Source: Pseudomonas sp.
GTDB taxonomy: Bacteria; Pseudomonadota; Gammaproteobacteria; Pseudomonadales; Pseudomonadaceae
Direction of reading: 5' to 3'
Assembly: GCA_030656145.1 (NCBI GenBank)
Contig: JAUSOF010000002.1
Location: 62,001-126,000 of the forward strand
Length of the DNA stretch: 64,000 bases
This document shows, one piece after another, positions 37,899 through 48,281 of this stretch; the first letter of the stretch is position 1; each line of letters begins with the position of its first letter. The notes below the pieces were generated by a model. The model was not told the origin of the DNA. It ran no database searches and saw only the letters and a list, made by a program, of their open reading frames with translations. The translations under genes and the position numbers were made by a program.

Positions 37899-38501
37899 AT
37901 GAACACACCTTGGCAGCCGTTGCTCGACTGGTGGTTCGGTACCGGTACGACGGCCACCGAGGTGGCTGCGGCGCGTTCCGCGCTGTGGTTCGGCAAGCAG
38001 GATAGCCAGGATGCCGAGGCCCGTGAGCGCTTTGCCGGGCTGGTGGCGCAGGCGCTGGCCGGCGAGTTGGCCGATTGGGCTGACTCGCCGCACGGCTGGC
38101 TGGCGCTGATCCTGCTGTTGGATCAGCTGCCACGGATGATTTTTCGTGACAGCCCGCAGGCCATCGCCGCTGATGGCTTGGCCCGGCAACAGGTGCTCGC
38201 CGGGCTGGACGAGGAGCAGGAAGAGACGTTAACACCGCTGCAGCGGGTGTTCGTCTACCTGGTGCTGGAGCACGCCGAAGATATTCTCTTGCAGGATGAA
38301 GCGGTGCGTCGCTTCACTCGCCTGCTGTCCGTCGCTGCGCAGAGTGAAAAACCATTGTTTGCCGATTATCTGGACTATGCCGAGCGTCATCGTCAGGTGA
38401 TTGCCCGGTTCGCGCGCTTTCCCCATCGCAATGCCGCGCTTGGTCGGTCGTCTACTGCAGAAGAATTGGTTTTTTTGCAGGAACCTGGCTCGCGTTTCTA
38501 G
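37899..38501 (+). CDS. DUF924 family protein
   Basis: 200 residues, helical. The DUF924 signature is visible: WLALILLLDQLPRMIFRDSPQAIAADGLA and a later FADYLDYAERHRQVIARFARFPHRNAALGR. The function is unproven; the family has a TPR-like fold. AGGAG precedes the ATG, and the gene begins right after fbp, so the two are probably co-transcribed. Confidence 0.9.
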   Translation: MNTPWQPLLDWWFGTGTTATEVAAARSALWFGKQDSQDAEARERFAGLVAQALAGELADWADSPHGWLALILLLDQLPRMIFRDSPQAIAADGLARQQVLAGLDEEQEETLTPLQRVFVYLVLEHAEDILLQDEAVRRFTRLLSVAAQSEKPLFADYLDYAERHRQVIARFARFPHRNAALGRSSTAEELVFLQEPGSRF

Positions 38502-38554
38502 CGTCCAATCGGGCAGTTGCGAGTTTCCCCACATTTAACTCTGGAGCCTGCGCC

Positions 38555-38809
38555 ATGTCGTTGCGCTATTTCGCCGTGCTGTTCTGTTGTGTGCTGCTGG
38601 CTGCTTGCGGCAAGGTCAATCAGGAAAACTACGCCAAGCTCAAGCCAGGGATGAGTAAGGCTGAGGTCGAAAGCCTGCTTGGTGCGCCTGGCGAGTGTGC
38701 GGCTGCGCTGGGTATCGCCAGCTGTACCTGGGGCGACAAGGAGGCAGTCATCAGCGTGCAGTATGCCGGCGACAAGGTGGTTATGTTCTCGGGCAAAGGC
38801 CTGAAATAA
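38555..38809 (+). CDS. Small BamE-like/DUF3862 lipoprotein
   Basis: 84 residues. A signal peptide ends in a lipobox LLAAC with Cys18. The mature part contains YAKLKPGMSKAEVESLLGAPGEC, the helix pair of the BamE/SmpA-like fold, and a WGDKEAVISVQYAGDKV beta-region. It is probably an outer-membrane-associated lipoprotein of unknown role. TGGAG precedes the start, and the lipocalin gene follows after 11 bases. Confidence 0.85.
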   Translation: MSLRYFAVLFCCVLLAACGKVNQENYAKLKPGMSKAEVESLLGAPGECAAALGIASCTWGDKEAVISVQYAGDKVVMFSGKGLK

Positions 38810-38820
38810 GGGAGTAGGTA

Positions 38821-39381
38821 ATGCGTGTATTAGCAGGGTTGTTAGCCATTGCAGTACTGGCGGGTTGCGCCAACTCCGGGACCGGCGTGGTGCCGCCGAA
38901 AACGGTTGCCAAGGTTGATCTGCAGCGTTACCAGGGCACCTGGTACGAGCTGGCTCGACTGCCCATGTTCTTCCAGCGTAACTGCGCGCAATCCGAGGCG
39001 CGTTATACGGTGATGGACGACGGTAGCCTTGGCGTGACCAATCGCTGTCGCACTATCAAAGGCGAGTGGCAGGAGGCCAGGGGGCAGGCGGTGCCACAGG
39101 TGGCGGGTCAGACCGACAAGCTGTGGGTGCGCTTCGATAACTGGTTCAGCAATCTGTTGCCGGGCGTCGCCAAGGGTGAGTACTGGGTGCTTTACCTCGA
39201 TGACGACTACGCGACGGCGCTGGTTGGCCACCCCAATCGCGACTATCTATGGTTGCTGACACGTACCCAGCAGGTGGCGCCTGCCGTACGCGACAAGTTG
39301 CTGGAAGTCGCACGCAGCCAGGGCTACGACACCGATGCGCTGATCTGGCGCACGCCAGATGACCAACTGCCCCAGCCCTGA
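38821..39381 (+). CDS. Lipocalin family lipoprotein (Blc-like)
   Basis: 186 residues. A lipobox, LAGC with Cys16, follows a short signal peptide. The lipocalin first strand GTWYELARLPMFFQRNC, the YTVMDDGSLGVTNRC strand pair, and YWVLYLDDDYATALVGHPNRDYLWLLTRT match bacterial lipocalins. The family binds lysophospholipids or other hydrophobic ligands and sits in the outer membrane. GGGAGTAG precedes the ATG. It is convergent with hutF. Confidence 0.93.
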   Translation: MRVLAGLLAIAVLAGCANSGTGVVPPKTVAKVDLQRYQGTWYELARLPMFFQRNCAQSEARYTVMDDGSLGVTNRCRTIKGEWQEARGQAVPQVAGQTDKLWVRFDNWFSNLLPGVAKGEYWVLYLDDDYATALVGHPNRDYLWLLTRTQQVAPAVRDKLLEVARSQGYDTDALIWRTPDDQLPQP

Positions 39382-39435
39382 GAAATGCCCGGCGAGGGCA
39401 ATGCTGTTCACTCCAGCCAAAAGAGCGGTGTTCTG

Positions 39436-39511
39436 GTAGCCCGGATGCAATCCGGGGCAGCTTGGTGCCAGAACAGCCGCTCCCGGATTGCACTGGCGCA
39501 TATCTGGGCTA
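39436..39511. repeat. Intergenic palindromic element, second GTAGCCCGGATGCAATCCG copy
   Basis: The left arm GTAGCCCGGATGCAATCCGG at 39436-39455 shares its first 19 bases exactly with 3065-3083. The right arm TCCCGGATTGCACTGG...TCTGGGCTA ends at 39511. It lies between the convergent lipocalin gene and hutF. Confidence 0.7.
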
Positions 39512-39534
39512 TCGGGTTGGCGTTATAGCGGCGC

Positions 39535-40899
39535 TTAACCCAGCAGTTCGCGCAGCACCCGGGCAAAGGCCCTGGCGCTTTCCAGTTCGCCGGCATGCTG
39601 ACCGTCACGCACCACCCAGCGGCCGCCAACCATGACATCGCAGATCTGCCGCTGGCTGCCGGCGAACAGCCAGCGGCCGAGCAGGGCATCGTCACTGGCA
39701 GTGGCGATATAAGGGTCGTCACCATCCAGCACCAACCAGTCGGCGCGCTTGCCGACCGCCAGCACACCCACTGGCTGGCCGAGCGCTTGGGCACCACCGG
39801 CCAAAGCGGCGTCGTAGAGACTGCGGCCAATCAGTGGCTGATCACTGCGATACAGCCGGTTACGGCGCTGGTCGCGCAGGCGTTGGCCGTATTCCAGCCA
39901 GCGTAGCTCTTCGGTCATGTTGACCGAGACATGGCTGTCTGAACCGATGCCCAGGCGCCCGCCTTGGGCGAGAAAGTCGACCGCCGGAAAGATGCCATCA
40001 CCGAGGTTGGCCTCGGTACTCGGGCACAGCCCGGCCACGGCACCACTGCGTGCCATCAGAGTGACTTCGTCGGCCTGCGCATGGGTGGCGTGCACCAGGC
40101 ACCAGCGCGGGCCCACCGGCACATGCTCGTACAGCCATTGCAGGGGACGGCGGCCGCTCCAGGCCAGGCAGTCGTCGACTTCCTTCTGTTGTTCGGCGAT
40201 ATGGATATGGATCGGGCTGTGATCGTCGGCTGCGGCCAGGACGGTCTCGATCTGTTCCTGGGTGACCGCGCGCAGCGAATGAAAACACAGGCCCAGGCGC
40301 TGGGTTGGATGCTGTTCGATCAGCGGCTGCAGGCGCTGCTGCAGGGCCAGGTAGCTGTCGCTGCTGTGGATAAAACGTCGCTGCCCCTGATGCGCGGCCT
40401 GGCCGCCGAAGCCGGAATGGCTGTAGAGCACCGGCAGCAGAGTCAGGCCGATGCCCGCATCGAGGGCCGCCTGGCTGATGCGCAGGGCCAGTTCGGCCGG
40501 GTCGGCATAGGGCTGCCCCTGCGGGTCGTGGTGGACGTAGTGGAATTCGGCGACCGAGGTATAGCCGGCCTTGAGCATCTCGATATACAGCTGGCGGGCG
40601 ATGATCTCGATCTGTTCGGGGTTGAGCTGGCCGACCAGGCGGTACATCAGCTCACGCCAGGTCCAGAAGCTGTCGTTGGGGTTGCCGGCCACTTCGGCGA
40701 GGCCGGCCATGGCGCGCTGGAACGCGTGCGAGTGCAGGTTCGGCATGCCCGGCAACAGCGGGCCGCGCAGGCGTTCGGCGCCAGCGTCCGAGCCGTCGAC
40801 GGTGATACTGTCGAGGCGGCCGGAGGCGCTGACTTCCAGGCGGACGTTGTGCGCCCAGCCGTGGGCGAGCAGGGCGCGGGGCGCGAAGAATGCGGGCAT
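39535..40899 (-). CDS. hutF: Formimidoylglutamate deiminase
   Basis: 454 residues from the ATG at 40899 (MPAFFAPRALLAHG). Amidohydrolase fold: PGMPNLHSHAFQRAMAG metal motif, FHSLRAVT, HIHIAEQQKEV, HATHA and GIGSDSHVSVN. It converts N-formimidoylglutamate to N-formylglutamate, which HutG then splits, so this organism uses the five-step histidine pathway. It is divergent from hutC across 98 bases that contain a HutC-type palindrome. Confidence 0.96.
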   Translation of the reverse strand: MPAFFAPRALLAHGWAHNVRLEVSASGRLDSITVDGSDAGAERLRGPLLPGMPNLHSHAFQRAMAGLAEVAGNPNDSFWTWRELMYRLVGQLNPEQIEIIARQLYIEMLKAGYTSVAEFHYVHHDPQGQPYADPAELALRISQAALDAGIGLTLLPVLYSHSGFGGQAAHQGQRRFIHSSDSYLALQQRLQPLIEQHPTQRLGLCFHSLRAVTQEQIETVLAAADDHSPIHIHIAEQQKEVDDCLAWSGRRPLQWLYEHVPVGPRWCLVHATHAQADEVTLMARSGAVAGLCPSTEANLGDGIFPAVDFLAQGGRLGIGSDSHVSVNMTEELRWLEYGQRLRDQRRNRLYRSDQPLIGRSLYDAALAGGAQALGQPVGVLAVGKRADWLVLDGDDPYIATASDDALLGRWLFAGSQRQICDVMVGGRWVVRDGQHAGELESARAFARVLRELLG

Positions 40900-40927
40900 A
40901 ATGCAAATCCAGCTGCTGGTGTTTATT

Positions 40928-40937
40928 TGTATATACA
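40928..40937. promoter_or_regulatory. HutC operator (hutF/hutC intergenic)
   Basis: TGTATATACA, a perfect palindrome within TTTGTATATACATATACAGG. The identical ten-base core is found before hutU at 42540-42549. The position between hutF and hutC fits autorepression by HutC. Confidence 0.75.
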
Positions 40938-40997
40938 TATACAGGTGTTTGTGGCGTCGGTAAACTGCCGGTCAGGCAACAAGGCGCAACGCATAAG

Positions 40998-41759
40998 GTG
41001 AAGCATGTGACAAAAGCATTCTCGACGCCGTCCGCGCTGGTCGGCCAGCTCAGTGACGCCCCAGCGCCGCTGTATGCTCAGGTCAAGCAGATGATCGTCC
41101 AGCAGATTCATAGTGGTGCCTGGCCGGCACACCACCGGGTGCCCTCGGAAAGCGAGTTGGTGGAGCAGTTGGGCTTCAGTCGCATGACCATCAATCGTGC
41201 CCTGCGTGAACTGACCCATGACGGCCTGCTGGTGCGGATGCAGGGCGTCGGCACCTTTGTCGCCGAGCCCAAGGGGCGTTCGGCGCTGTTCGCGGTGAAC
41301 AACATTGCTGACGAGATCGCCGCCCGTGGCCATCGTCATCAGAGCAAGCTGATTCGCCTGGGCGAGGAGTTGGCCAATCCGGAGCGGGCCATGTCACTGG
41401 CGCTGCGCGAAGGGCAGAAGGTTTTCCACTCCTTGATCGTGCATTACGAAAACGAGGTGCCGGTGCAGCTGGAGGATCGCTACGTCAATGCAGAGGTGGC
41501 GCCGGACTACCTCAAGCAGGACTTCACTCAGATGACGCCCTATGCCTACCTGTCGCGGGTCGCGCCGCTGACTGAAGGCGAGCATGTGGTCGAGGCAATT
41601 CTCGCCGACGCCGAGGAATGCCGGTTGTTGCAGATCGAGCGCGGCGAGCCCTGCCTGCTGATTCGCCGGCGCACCTGGTCGGGGCCGCAGGCGGTGACCT
41701 CGGCGCGCTTGGTGCATCCGGGTTCACGGCATCGTCTGGAGGGGCGTTTCGGTTCATGA
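40998..41759 (+). CDS. hutC: Histidine utilization repressor, GntR/HutC family
   Basis: 253 residues from the GTG at 40998; a GTG three codons later is equally possible. The N-terminal GntR winged helix contains VPSESELVEQLGFSRMTINRALREL (about 50-75). The C-terminal UTRA effector domain (about 95-245) includes YVNAEVAPDYLKQDFTQMTPYAYL and LLIRRRTWS. It represses hut genes until urocanate binds. hutD begins inside its stop codon (ATGA). Confidence 0.96.
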   Translation: MKHVTKAFSTPSALVGQLSDAPAPLYAQVKQMIVQQIHSGAWPAHHRVPSESELVEQLGFSRMTINRALRELTHDGLLVRMQGVGTFVAEPKGRSALFAVNNIADEIAARGHRHQSKLIRLGEELANPERAMSLALREGQKVFHSLIVHYENEVPVQLEDRYVNAEVAPDYLKQDFTQMTPYAYLSRVAPLTEGEHVVEAILADAEECRLLQIERGEPCLLIRRRTWSGPQAVTSARLVHPGSRHRLEGRFGS

Positions 41760-42346
41760 GCCGGATGCAGATCCTGCGTGCGGCCGACTATCCGCGCATG
41801 CCGTGGAAGAATGGTGCGGGCAGCACCCTGGAAATCGCTCGTGACCGGGGTGAAGGCCTGGACGGCTTCGGCTGGCGCCTGTCGATCGCCGATATCGGCG
41901 AGTCGGGCGGTTTCTCTGCCTTCCCCGGCTACCAGCGCATCATCAGTGTGCTGGAAGGCGACGGCATGCAGTTGCGGATCGACGGCGAACTGTCGCGGCC
42001 CTTGTTGTCGTTTGATCCCTTGGCCTTTTGCGGTGACAGTCGGGTGGAGTGCCATCTGCTCGGCGGCGCCATTCGCGATTTCAATCTGATCTATGCGCCG
42101 CAGCGTTATGCGGCGCGCCTGCAGTGGCTGACCCTGGAGCGCCCGCAGCGACTATTCAGTTCGGCGCCTGTCGTGCTGGTGTTCAGCGCCGCGCAGACGC
42201 TCGACGTGCGCCTCGATGATGGCCGTGCGGCTCGCCTGGGGCATTACGACTGCCTGCGGATCGAGCGGGCCGCCGGCTTGGCCGAGCTGCAGGTGCAGGT
42301 CAGGGATGCCGGCCTCTGCTGCCTGATCGAGCTGAACCCGCGCTAA
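41756..42346 (+). CDS. hutD: HutD family protein
   Basis: 196 residues from the ATG at 41756, overlapping hutC by four bases. The cupin-like HutD family is recognised by YPRMPWKNGAGSTLEIARD, FGWRLSIADIGESGGFSAFPGYQRIISVLEGDGM and a later VRDAGLCCLIEL. HutD is a small regulatory protein thought to limit hut expression, possibly by binding formylglutamate. It is followed by a 280-base gap to hutU. Confidence 0.93.
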   Translation: MSRMQILRAADYPRMPWKNGAGSTLEIARDRGEGLDGFGWRLSIADIGESGGFSAFPGYQRIISVLEGDGMQLRIDGELSRPLLSFDPLAFCGDSRVECHLLGGAIRDFNLIYAPQRYAARLQWLTLERPQRLFSSAPVVLVFSAAQTLDVRLDDGRAARLGHYDCLRIERAAGLAELQVQVRDAGLCCLIELNPR

Positions 42347-42539
42347 CGCCCTCGCGGCCGACGTACTTGCCTGACGGCTGCTAAAACCTGTCCCTATGGC
42401 CCGCTGGCGGGCATTTCAGCGATGCCGCGATGGCTGGCGTACGGGCTGCGCAAGCGTCTGCTCTGGTGAATGTTGGCGGTGATGCGTCTGCCTGCTCCGC
42501 TGCGATCACTGGTGTGGTGTTGCTGTGCTTGATCTTACC

Positions 42540-42549
42540 TGTATATACA
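42540..42549. promoter_or_regulatory. HutC operator upstream of hutU
   Basis: TGTATATACA within ACCTGTATATACATGTTTAG, 78 bases before the hutU start and identical in core to the hutF/hutC site. Confidence 0.75.
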
Positions 42550-42626
42550 TGTTTAGATCTGCGCATGCCCAGCCGCAACGCGCCAAACTATTCAGGCTGA
42601 CGGCGGTCTTTCCCTGGAGGATTCTT

Positions 42627-44312
42627 GTGAGCAACTCGACCCGTTTTCGCGACATCGAAATCCGCGCCCCGCGTGGTAATCAGCTGACCGCCAAGAGCTG
42701 GCTGACCGAAGCGCCGTTGCGCATGCTGATGAACAATCTCGACCCGGACGTCGCCGAGAACCCCAAGGAGCTGGTGGTGTATGGCGGTATCGGCCGTGCC
42801 GCGCGCAACTGGGAATGCTATGACAAGATCGTCGAGTGCCTGACCAACCTGAATGACGACGAAACCCTGCTGGTGCAATCCGGCAAGCCGGTCGGCGTGT
42901 TCAGGACCCACAGCAACGCGCCGCGGGTGCTGATCGCCAACTCCAACCTGGTGCCGCACTGGGCGACCTGGGAACACTTCAACGAACTGGATGCCAAGGG
43001 CCTGGCCATGTACGGCCAGATGACCGCCGGCAGCTGGATCTACATCGGCAGCCAGGGCATCGTCCAGGGCACCTATGAAACCTTCGTCGAAGCCGGTCGC
43101 CAGCATTACGCCGGCAGCCTCAAGGGCCGCTGGGTGCTGACCGCCGGCCTTGGCGGCATGGGCGGCGCGCAGCCGCTGGCGGCGACCCTGGCCGGCGCCT
43201 GCTCGCTGAACATCGAGTGCCAGCAGAGCCGCATCGACTTCCGCCTGAAGACTCGTTACGTCGACGAGCAGGCGAGCAATCTGGACGATGCCCTGGCGCG
43301 CCTTGAGACGTATTGTGCCGAGGGCAAGGCGATCTCCATCGCCCTGTGTGGCAACGCTGCCGAGATCCTCCCCGAGCTGGTGCGCCGCGGCGTGCGCCCG
43401 GATATGGTCACCGACCAGACCAGCGCCCACGACCCGCTCAACGGCTACCTGCCGATTGGCTGGAGCTGGGAGCAGTACCGCGAACGCGCGCAGCGCGAGC
43501 CGGCGGCGGTGGTCAAGGCCGCCAAGCAGTCGATGGCCGTGCACGTGCAGGCCATGCTGGATTTGCAGAAGCTCGGCGTGCCGACCTTCGACTATGGCAA
43601 CAACATCCGCCAGATGGCGCTGGAGGAGGGCGTGAGTAACGCCTTCGACTTCCCCGGTTTTGTCCCGGCCTATATTCGTCCGCTGTTCTGTCGCGGCATC
43701 GGCCCGTTCCGCTGGGTCGCGCTGTCTGGCGACCCGCAGGACATCTACAAGACCGACGCCAAGGTCAAACAGCTGATCCCGGATGACGCCCATCTGCACA
43801 ACTGGCTGGACATGGCCCGCGAGCGTATCGCCTTCCAGGGGCTGCCGGCGCGCATCTGCTGGGTCGGCCTGGGTCAGCGCGCCAAGCTCGGCCTGGCGTT
43901 CAACGAGATGGTGCGCAGTGGCGAGCTGTCCGCACCGATCGTGATCGGCCGCGATCACCTCGACTCGGGTTCGGTGGCCAGCCCCAACCGCGAAACCGAA
44001 GCCATGCAGGACGGCTCCGATGCGGTGTCCGACTGGCCGCTGCTCAACGCCCTACTGAATACCGCCAGCGGCGCGACCTGGGTTTCGCTGCACCACGGTG
44101 GCGGGGTGGGCATGGGCTTCTCCCAGCATTCCGGCATGGTCGTGGTCTGCGACGGCACGGACGAGGCCGCCGCACGTATCGCCAATGTGCTGAACAATGA
44201 TCCGGCCACCGGGGTGATGCGTCACGCCGATGCCGGTTACCAGATTGCCATCGATTGCGCCCACGAGCAGGGCCTCAACCTGCCGATGATCAACTCGGCC
44301 AAAGGAGCCTGA
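42627..44312 (+). CDS. hutU: Urocanate hydratase
   Basis: 561 residues from the GTG at 42627, with TGGAGG five bases before. Urocanase features: [28 protein letters not shown], the NAD-binding [11 protein letters not shown] region, and [15 protein letters not shown], with the catalytic-site cysteine region [10 protein letters not shown] further on. It hydrates urocanate to imidazolonepropionate. It is the first gene of hutU-hutH-hutI-hutG. The reading frame extends upstream into promoter DNA, but that part is not conserved. Confidence 0.97.
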   Translation: MSNSTRFRDIEIRAPRGNQLTAKSWLTEAPLRMLMNNLDPDVAENPKELVVYGGIGRAARNWECYDKIVECLTNLNDDETLLVQSGKPVGVFRTHSNAPRVLIANSNLVPHWATWEHFNELDAKGLAMYGQMTAGSWIYIGSQGIVQGTYETFVEAGRQHYAGSLKGRWVLTAGLGGMGGAQPLAATLAGACSLNIECQQSRIDFRLKTRYVDEQASNLDDALARLETYCAEGKAISIALCGNAAEILPELVRRGVRPDMVTDQTSAHDPLNGYLPIGWSWEQYRERAQREPAAVVKAAKQSMAVHVQAMLDLQKLGVPTFDYGNNIRQMALEEGVSNAFDFPGFVPAYIRPLFCRGIGPFRWVALSGDPQDIYKTDAKVKQLIPDDAHLHNWLDMARERIAFQGLPARICWVGLGQRAKLGLAFNEMVRSGELSAPIVIGRDHLDSGSVASPNRETEAMQDGSDAVSDWPLLNALLNTASGATWVSLHHGGGVGMGFSQHSGMVVVCDGTDEAAARIANVLNNDPATGVMRHADAGYQIAIDCAHEQGLNLPMINSAKGA

Positions 44313-44314
44313 AC

Positions 44315-45850
44315 ATGCACACCCTGAACATTTTGCCCGGCCAACTGAGCCTGGCCCAGCTGCGCCAAGTGCATCAGGGCGCAGTCAGCGTCAGCCTGGA
44401 TGAACGCGCGGCGGTGGGCATCGAGGCCAGCGTCGCCTGCGTCGAGCAGATCCTCGCCGAGAACCGCACCGCCTACGGCATCAACACCGGCTTCGGCCTG
44501 CTGGCGTCGACCCGCATCGCCAGCGAGGATCTGGAAAACCTGCAGCGCTCCCTGGTGTTGTCGCATGCCGCCGGCGTCGGCCAGCCGCTCGACGATGGCC
44601 TGGTGCGCCTGATCATGCTGCTCAAGGTCAACAGCCTGGCCCGCGGTTTTTCCGGCATCCGCCGGGTGGTGATCGATGCGCTGATCGCCCTGCTCAACGC
44701 CGAGGTCTATCCGCATATCCCGCTCAAGGGCTCGGTCGGTGCGTCCGGTGACCTAGCGCCGCTGGCGCATATGTCGCTGGTACTGCTCGGCGAGGGCAAG
44801 GCGCGCTATCGCGGCGAATGGCTGCCGGCGCGCGAGGCGCTGGCGGTCGCCGGCCTCGAACCGCTGACCCTGGCGGCCAAGGAAGGCCTGGCGCTGCTCA
44901 ATGGCACCCAGGTGTCGACCGCCTATGCCCTGCGCGGCCTGTTCGATGCCGAGGATCTGTTCGCCGCGGCGCTGGTCTGCGGCAGCCTCAGCGTCGAAGC
45001 CATGCTCGGTTCGCGAGCGCCCTTCGATGCGCGCATTCATGCGGCCCGTGGCCAGCGTGGCCAGATCGACGCGGCGGCCGCCTACCGTGACCTGCTCACT
45101 GCCAGCAGCGAGATTTCCCGCTCCCATGCGCAATGCGACAAGGTGCAGGACCCTTATTCGCTGCGTTGCCAGCCCCAGGTGATGGGCGCCTGCCTTAACC
45201 AGATCCGTCACGTCGCCGAGGTGCTTGGCATTGAGGCTAACGCGGTATCGGACAACCCGCTGGTGTTCGCCGCCGAGGGCGATGTGATCTCCGGCGGCAA
45301 CTTTCACGCCGAACCGGTGGCCATGGCCGCCGATAACCTGGCGCTGGCCATCGCCGAAATCGGCGCGCTCTCCGAGCGTCGCATCTCGCTGATGATGGAC
45401 AAGCACATGTCGCAGTTGCCGCCGTTCCTGGTGGCCAATGGCGGGGTCAACTCCGGCTTCATGATTGCCCAGGTCACCGCTGCCGCGCTGGCCAGCGAGA
45501 ACAAGGCGCTGGCCCATCCGCACAGCGTCGACAGCCTGCCGACTTCGGCCAACCAGGAAGACCACGTGTCCATGGCCCCGGCCGCCGGCAAGCGCCTGTG
45601 GGAGATGGCCGACAACGTGCGCGGCATCCTCGCCGTCGAGTGGCTTGGCGCCTGCCAGGGTCTGGACTTTCGCGAAGGCCGCAAGACTTCGGCGAAACTG
45701 GAGCAGGCCCGCGCCGCACTGCGCGGGCGGGTCGCGCACTATGAGCAGGACCGCTTCTTCGCCCCGGATATCGAGGCGGCCAGCGAGCTGTTGGCCTCGC
45801 GCTGCCTGAGTGTGCTGCTGCCGGCGAAACTGTTGCCATCGCAAGGCTGA
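44315..45850 (+). CDS. hutH: Histidine ammonia-lyase
   Basis: 511 residues from the ATG at 44315, with AAAGGAG upstream. MIO-dependent lyase: YGINTGFG near residue 53, and Ala143-Ser144-Gly145 in [15 protein letters not shown], which cyclise to the MIO cofactor. [25 protein letters not shown] and [14 protein letters not shown] follow. It deaminates histidine to urocanate, the first catabolic step. It starts two bases after the hutU stop. The ~425-base gap to hutI is unusual within an operon. Confidence 0.97.
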   Translation: MHTLNILPGQLSLAQLRQVHQGAVSVSLDERAAVGIEASVACVEQILAENRTAYGINTGFGLLASTRIASEDLENLQRSLVLSHAAGVGQPLDDGLVRLIMLLKVNSLARGFSGIRRVVIDALIALLNAEVYPHIPLKGSVGASGDLAPLAHMSLVLLGEGKARYRGEWLPAREALAVAGLEPLTLAAKEGLALLNGTQVSTAYALRGLFDAEDLFAAALVCGSLSVEAMLGSRAPFDARIHAARGQRGQIDAAAAYRDLLTASSEISRSHAQCDKVQDPYSLRCQPQVMGACLNQIRHVAEVLGIEANAVSDNPLVFAAEGDVISGGNFHAEPVAMAADNLALAIAEIGALSERRISLMMDKHMSQLPPFLVANGGVNSGFMIAQVTAAALASENKALAHPHSVDSLPTSANQEDHVSMAPAAGKRLWEMADNVRGILAVEWLGACQGLDFREGRKTSAKLEQARAALRGRVAHYEQDRFFAPDIEAASELLASRCLSVLLPAKLLPSQG

Positions 45851-46276
45851 GTGCTTTTTCACAAGCGCCCAGACGATGTGAGATGTCGAGCGCCGTCGCG
45901 ACTGTTTGTCGTGCCGGTCATCCAGGATGCACTGGGCGACCCGGGCGTCGGGCGGGCGACAACCCGCCAGCTTTGCGCCGCGCCGATTAACCATGGTGCA
46001 CTGCCTGCGGCTTCACCCTACGGAGTGCGGATTGCCCGAGGTAGTTGGTCGGAGCGCAGGGCGCGGAGGCGGTTGCAGCAGGCGGGAGCTTTTTATACAA
46101 GCTTGTCGCCACCCCTGCGCCGAGTTTGGTGCATTTCAATCGGTCGTAGATTGCCTTTGGCTGGGCGGCAGCCATGCTGGTGTAAGCAGCAGCCTGGCCG
46201 CGTCAGCCCGGTTCGGCGTGCGAGTTACCGGTCATTGGCAGAACCTGTGCCGACGCCGCGAGGAGGAATACCTGTT
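45851..46276. other. 426-base gap between hutH and hutI
   Basis: No supported gene is present. Long frames through it are shadow reading with no recognisable protein. In many pseudomonads the hut cluster includes a histidine/urocanate transporter and sometimes a second hutH; neither is here, and the gap may mark a loss. A ribosome-binding site GAGGAGG at its end serves hutI. Confidence 0.5.
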
Positions 46277-47485
46277 ATGCAGTCCCTATGGTTCAACTGT
46301 CACGCCGCGACCATGGCCGGCGGGCGCTACTCGATCATCGAGGACGTCGCGCTGGTCACCGAGGGCGTGCACATCGCCTGGATTGGCCCGCGAGCCGAGC
46401 TGCCCGCCGGCGACTATGTCGAGCGGTATGACCTCGACGGCGCCTGGCTGACACCCGGGCTGATCGACTGCCACACTCACCTGGTGTTCGGCGGCGACCG
46501 CAGCGGCGAGTTCGAGCAGCGTCTCGAAGGCGTCAGCTATGCCGAGATCGCAGCAAACGGCGGCGGCATCGCCAGTACCGTGCGCGCCACCCGCGAAGCC
46601 AGCGAGGACGAGTTGTTGAGCGACGCGCTGCGGCGGGCGCGGCAGTTGCTGCGCGAGGGCGTCACCACGCTTGAGGTGAAGTCCGGTTACGGCCTTGACC
46701 TGGCCAGCGAGCGCAAGATGCTGCGGGTGATCCGCCGTCTCGGCGAGATGCTGCCGCTGACCGTGCGCGCTACCTGCCTGGCCGCCCATGCCGTGCCGCC
46801 GGAATATGCAGGCCGGGCTGATGCCTATATCGAACTGGTCTGCTGCGAGATCCTGCCGGCGCTGGCGGCCGAAGGGCTGGTGGATGCGGTGGATGCCTTC
46901 TGCGAGCACCTGGGCTTCTCCCCGGCCCAGGTCGAGCGGGTGTTCGCCGCCGCCCAGGCGCTGGGCTTGCCGGTCAAACTGCACGCCGAGCAACTGTCCG
47001 CGCTGCACGGCGCGAGCCTGGCAGCGCGCTACCGTGCGCTGTCGGCCGATCATCTGGAATACATGGATGAGGCCGACGTGGTCGCCATGGCTGAGGCCGG
47101 CAGCGTGGCGGTGCTGCTGCCCGGCGCCTTCTACCTGCTGCGCGAAACCCGCTTGCCGCCGATCGAGCTGCTGCGTCGGCACGGCGTGGCCATGGCGGTG
47201 GCCAGCGATCTCAACCCCGGTACTTCGCCGGCGCTGTCGTTGCGCCTGATGCTCAACATGGCCTGCACCTTGTTCCGCCTGACTCCCGAGGAAGCCCTGG
47301 CCGGAGTCACCCTGCATGCCGCCAAGGCCTTGGGTCTGGCCGCCAGTCGCGGTAGCCTGGAAGTAGGCAAGGTCGCCGATTTCGTTGCCTGGGACATCCA
47401 GCGCCCGGCGGAATTGGCCTATTGGTTGGGTGGCGATCTGCCCAAGCGGGTGATTCGCCATGCACAGGAGATCGACCATGGATAA
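46277..47485 (+). CDS. hutI: Imidazolonepropionase
   Basis: 402 residues from the ATG at 46277, with GAGGAGG upstream. Amidohydrolase family: [19 protein letters not shown] metal motif, [44 protein letters not shown] and [10 protein letters not shown]. It opens the imidazolone ring to formimidoylglutamate, the HutF substrate. It overlaps hutG by eight bases. Confidence 0.97.
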   Translation: MQSLWFNCHAATMAGGRYSIIEDVALVTEGVHIAWIGPRAELPAGDYVERYDLDGAWLTPGLIDCHTHLVFGGDRSGEFEQRLEGVSYAEIAANGGGIASTVRATREASEDELLSDALRRARQLLREGVTTLEVKSGYGLDLASERKMLRVIRRLGEMLPLTVRATCLAAHAVPPEYAGRADAYIELVCCEILPALAAEGLVDAVDAFCEHLGFSPAQVERVFAAAQALGLPVKLHAEQLSALHGASLAARYRALSADHLEYMDEADVVAMAEAGSVAVLLPGAFYLLRETRLPPIELLRRHGVAMAVASDLNPGTSPALSLRLMLNMACTLFRLTPEEALAGVTLHAAKALGLAASRGSLEVGKVADFVAWDIQRPAELAYWLGGDLPKRVIRHAQEIDHG

Positions 47486-48281
47486 CGTACTCAACTTCAG
47501 TCGTGGCAGCACGCCACTGCTGATCAGCATGCCGCATCCCGGCATCCTGCTGACCCCTGCCGTCGAGGCGGGCCTGGTCGAGGAGGCAAAGCACCTCAGC
47601 GATACCGACTGGCATATCCCACGGTTGTATGACTTCGCCGATGAGCTGGGCGCCAGCATCCTGGAGGCGTGCTACTCGCGCTATGTCATCGACCTCAACC
47701 GCCCGGCGGATGACGCGCCACTCTATGCCAGCGCCACCACCGGGCTGTTCCCGACGATCCTGTTCACCGGCGAGCCGCTGTACCGCGCCGGGTGCGAGCC
47801 GTCCAGCGCCGAGCGCGCGCGTTATCTCGCCGAGATCTGGGCGCCTTATCACCAGACCCTGGCTGGCGAACTGGCGCGGATCAAGGCCGAGTTCGGCTAT
47901 GCGCTGCTGTTCGATGCGCATTCGATCCGTTCCAGCGTGCCGCACCTGTTCGACGGCCTGCTGCCGGACTTCAACCTGGGCACTAATGCTGGCGCCAGTT
48001 GCGACCCGCAACTGAGCGAGCGCCTGCTGGCGGTCTGCGCCGCTGCCCGGGACTACAGCCAAGTGCTGAATGGGCGCTTCAAGGGCGGGCACATCACCCG
48101 CCATTACGGCCAGCCGCAGACCCATGTGCATGCCATACAGCTGGAACTTGCGCAGTGCACCTACATGGAGGAACAGGTTCCCTTCGACTATCGCGAAGAC
48201 CTTGCCGAACCGACCCAGGAGGTAATCCGCGACCTGCTGCAGGCAATGCTGACCTGGGGTCGCGAACACTACGGTCGTTAG
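47478..48281 (+). CDS. hutG: N-formylglutamate deformylase
   Basis: 267 residues from the ATG at 47478. Features of the N-formylglutamate amidohydrolase family: [49 protein letters not shown] and [12 protein letters not shown], the His and Asp residues being metal ligands. It releases glutamate and formate and ends the pathway begun by HutH. It is the last gene of the hut run; a GGGCCGG/CCGGCCC hairpin without a T-run lies at 48304-48324. Confidence 0.96.
   Translation: MDNVLNFSRGSTPLLISMPHPGILLTPAVEAGLVEEAKHLSDTDWHIPRLYDFADELGASILEACYSRYVIDLNRPADDAPLYASATTGLFPTILFTGEPLYRAGCEPSSAERARYLAEIWAPYHQTLAGELARIKAEFGYALLFDAHSIRSSVPHLFDGLLPDFNLGTNAGASCDPQLSERLLAVCAAARDYSQVLNGRFKGGHITRHYGQPQTHVHAIQLELAQCTYMEEQVPFDYREDLAEPTQEVIRDLLQAMLTWGREHYGR

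Noticed and set aside
45906..46451. Frame across the hutH-hutI gap
   Set aside because: It runs into hutI in the wrong frame and shows no family similarity; the gap is better treated as non-coding.
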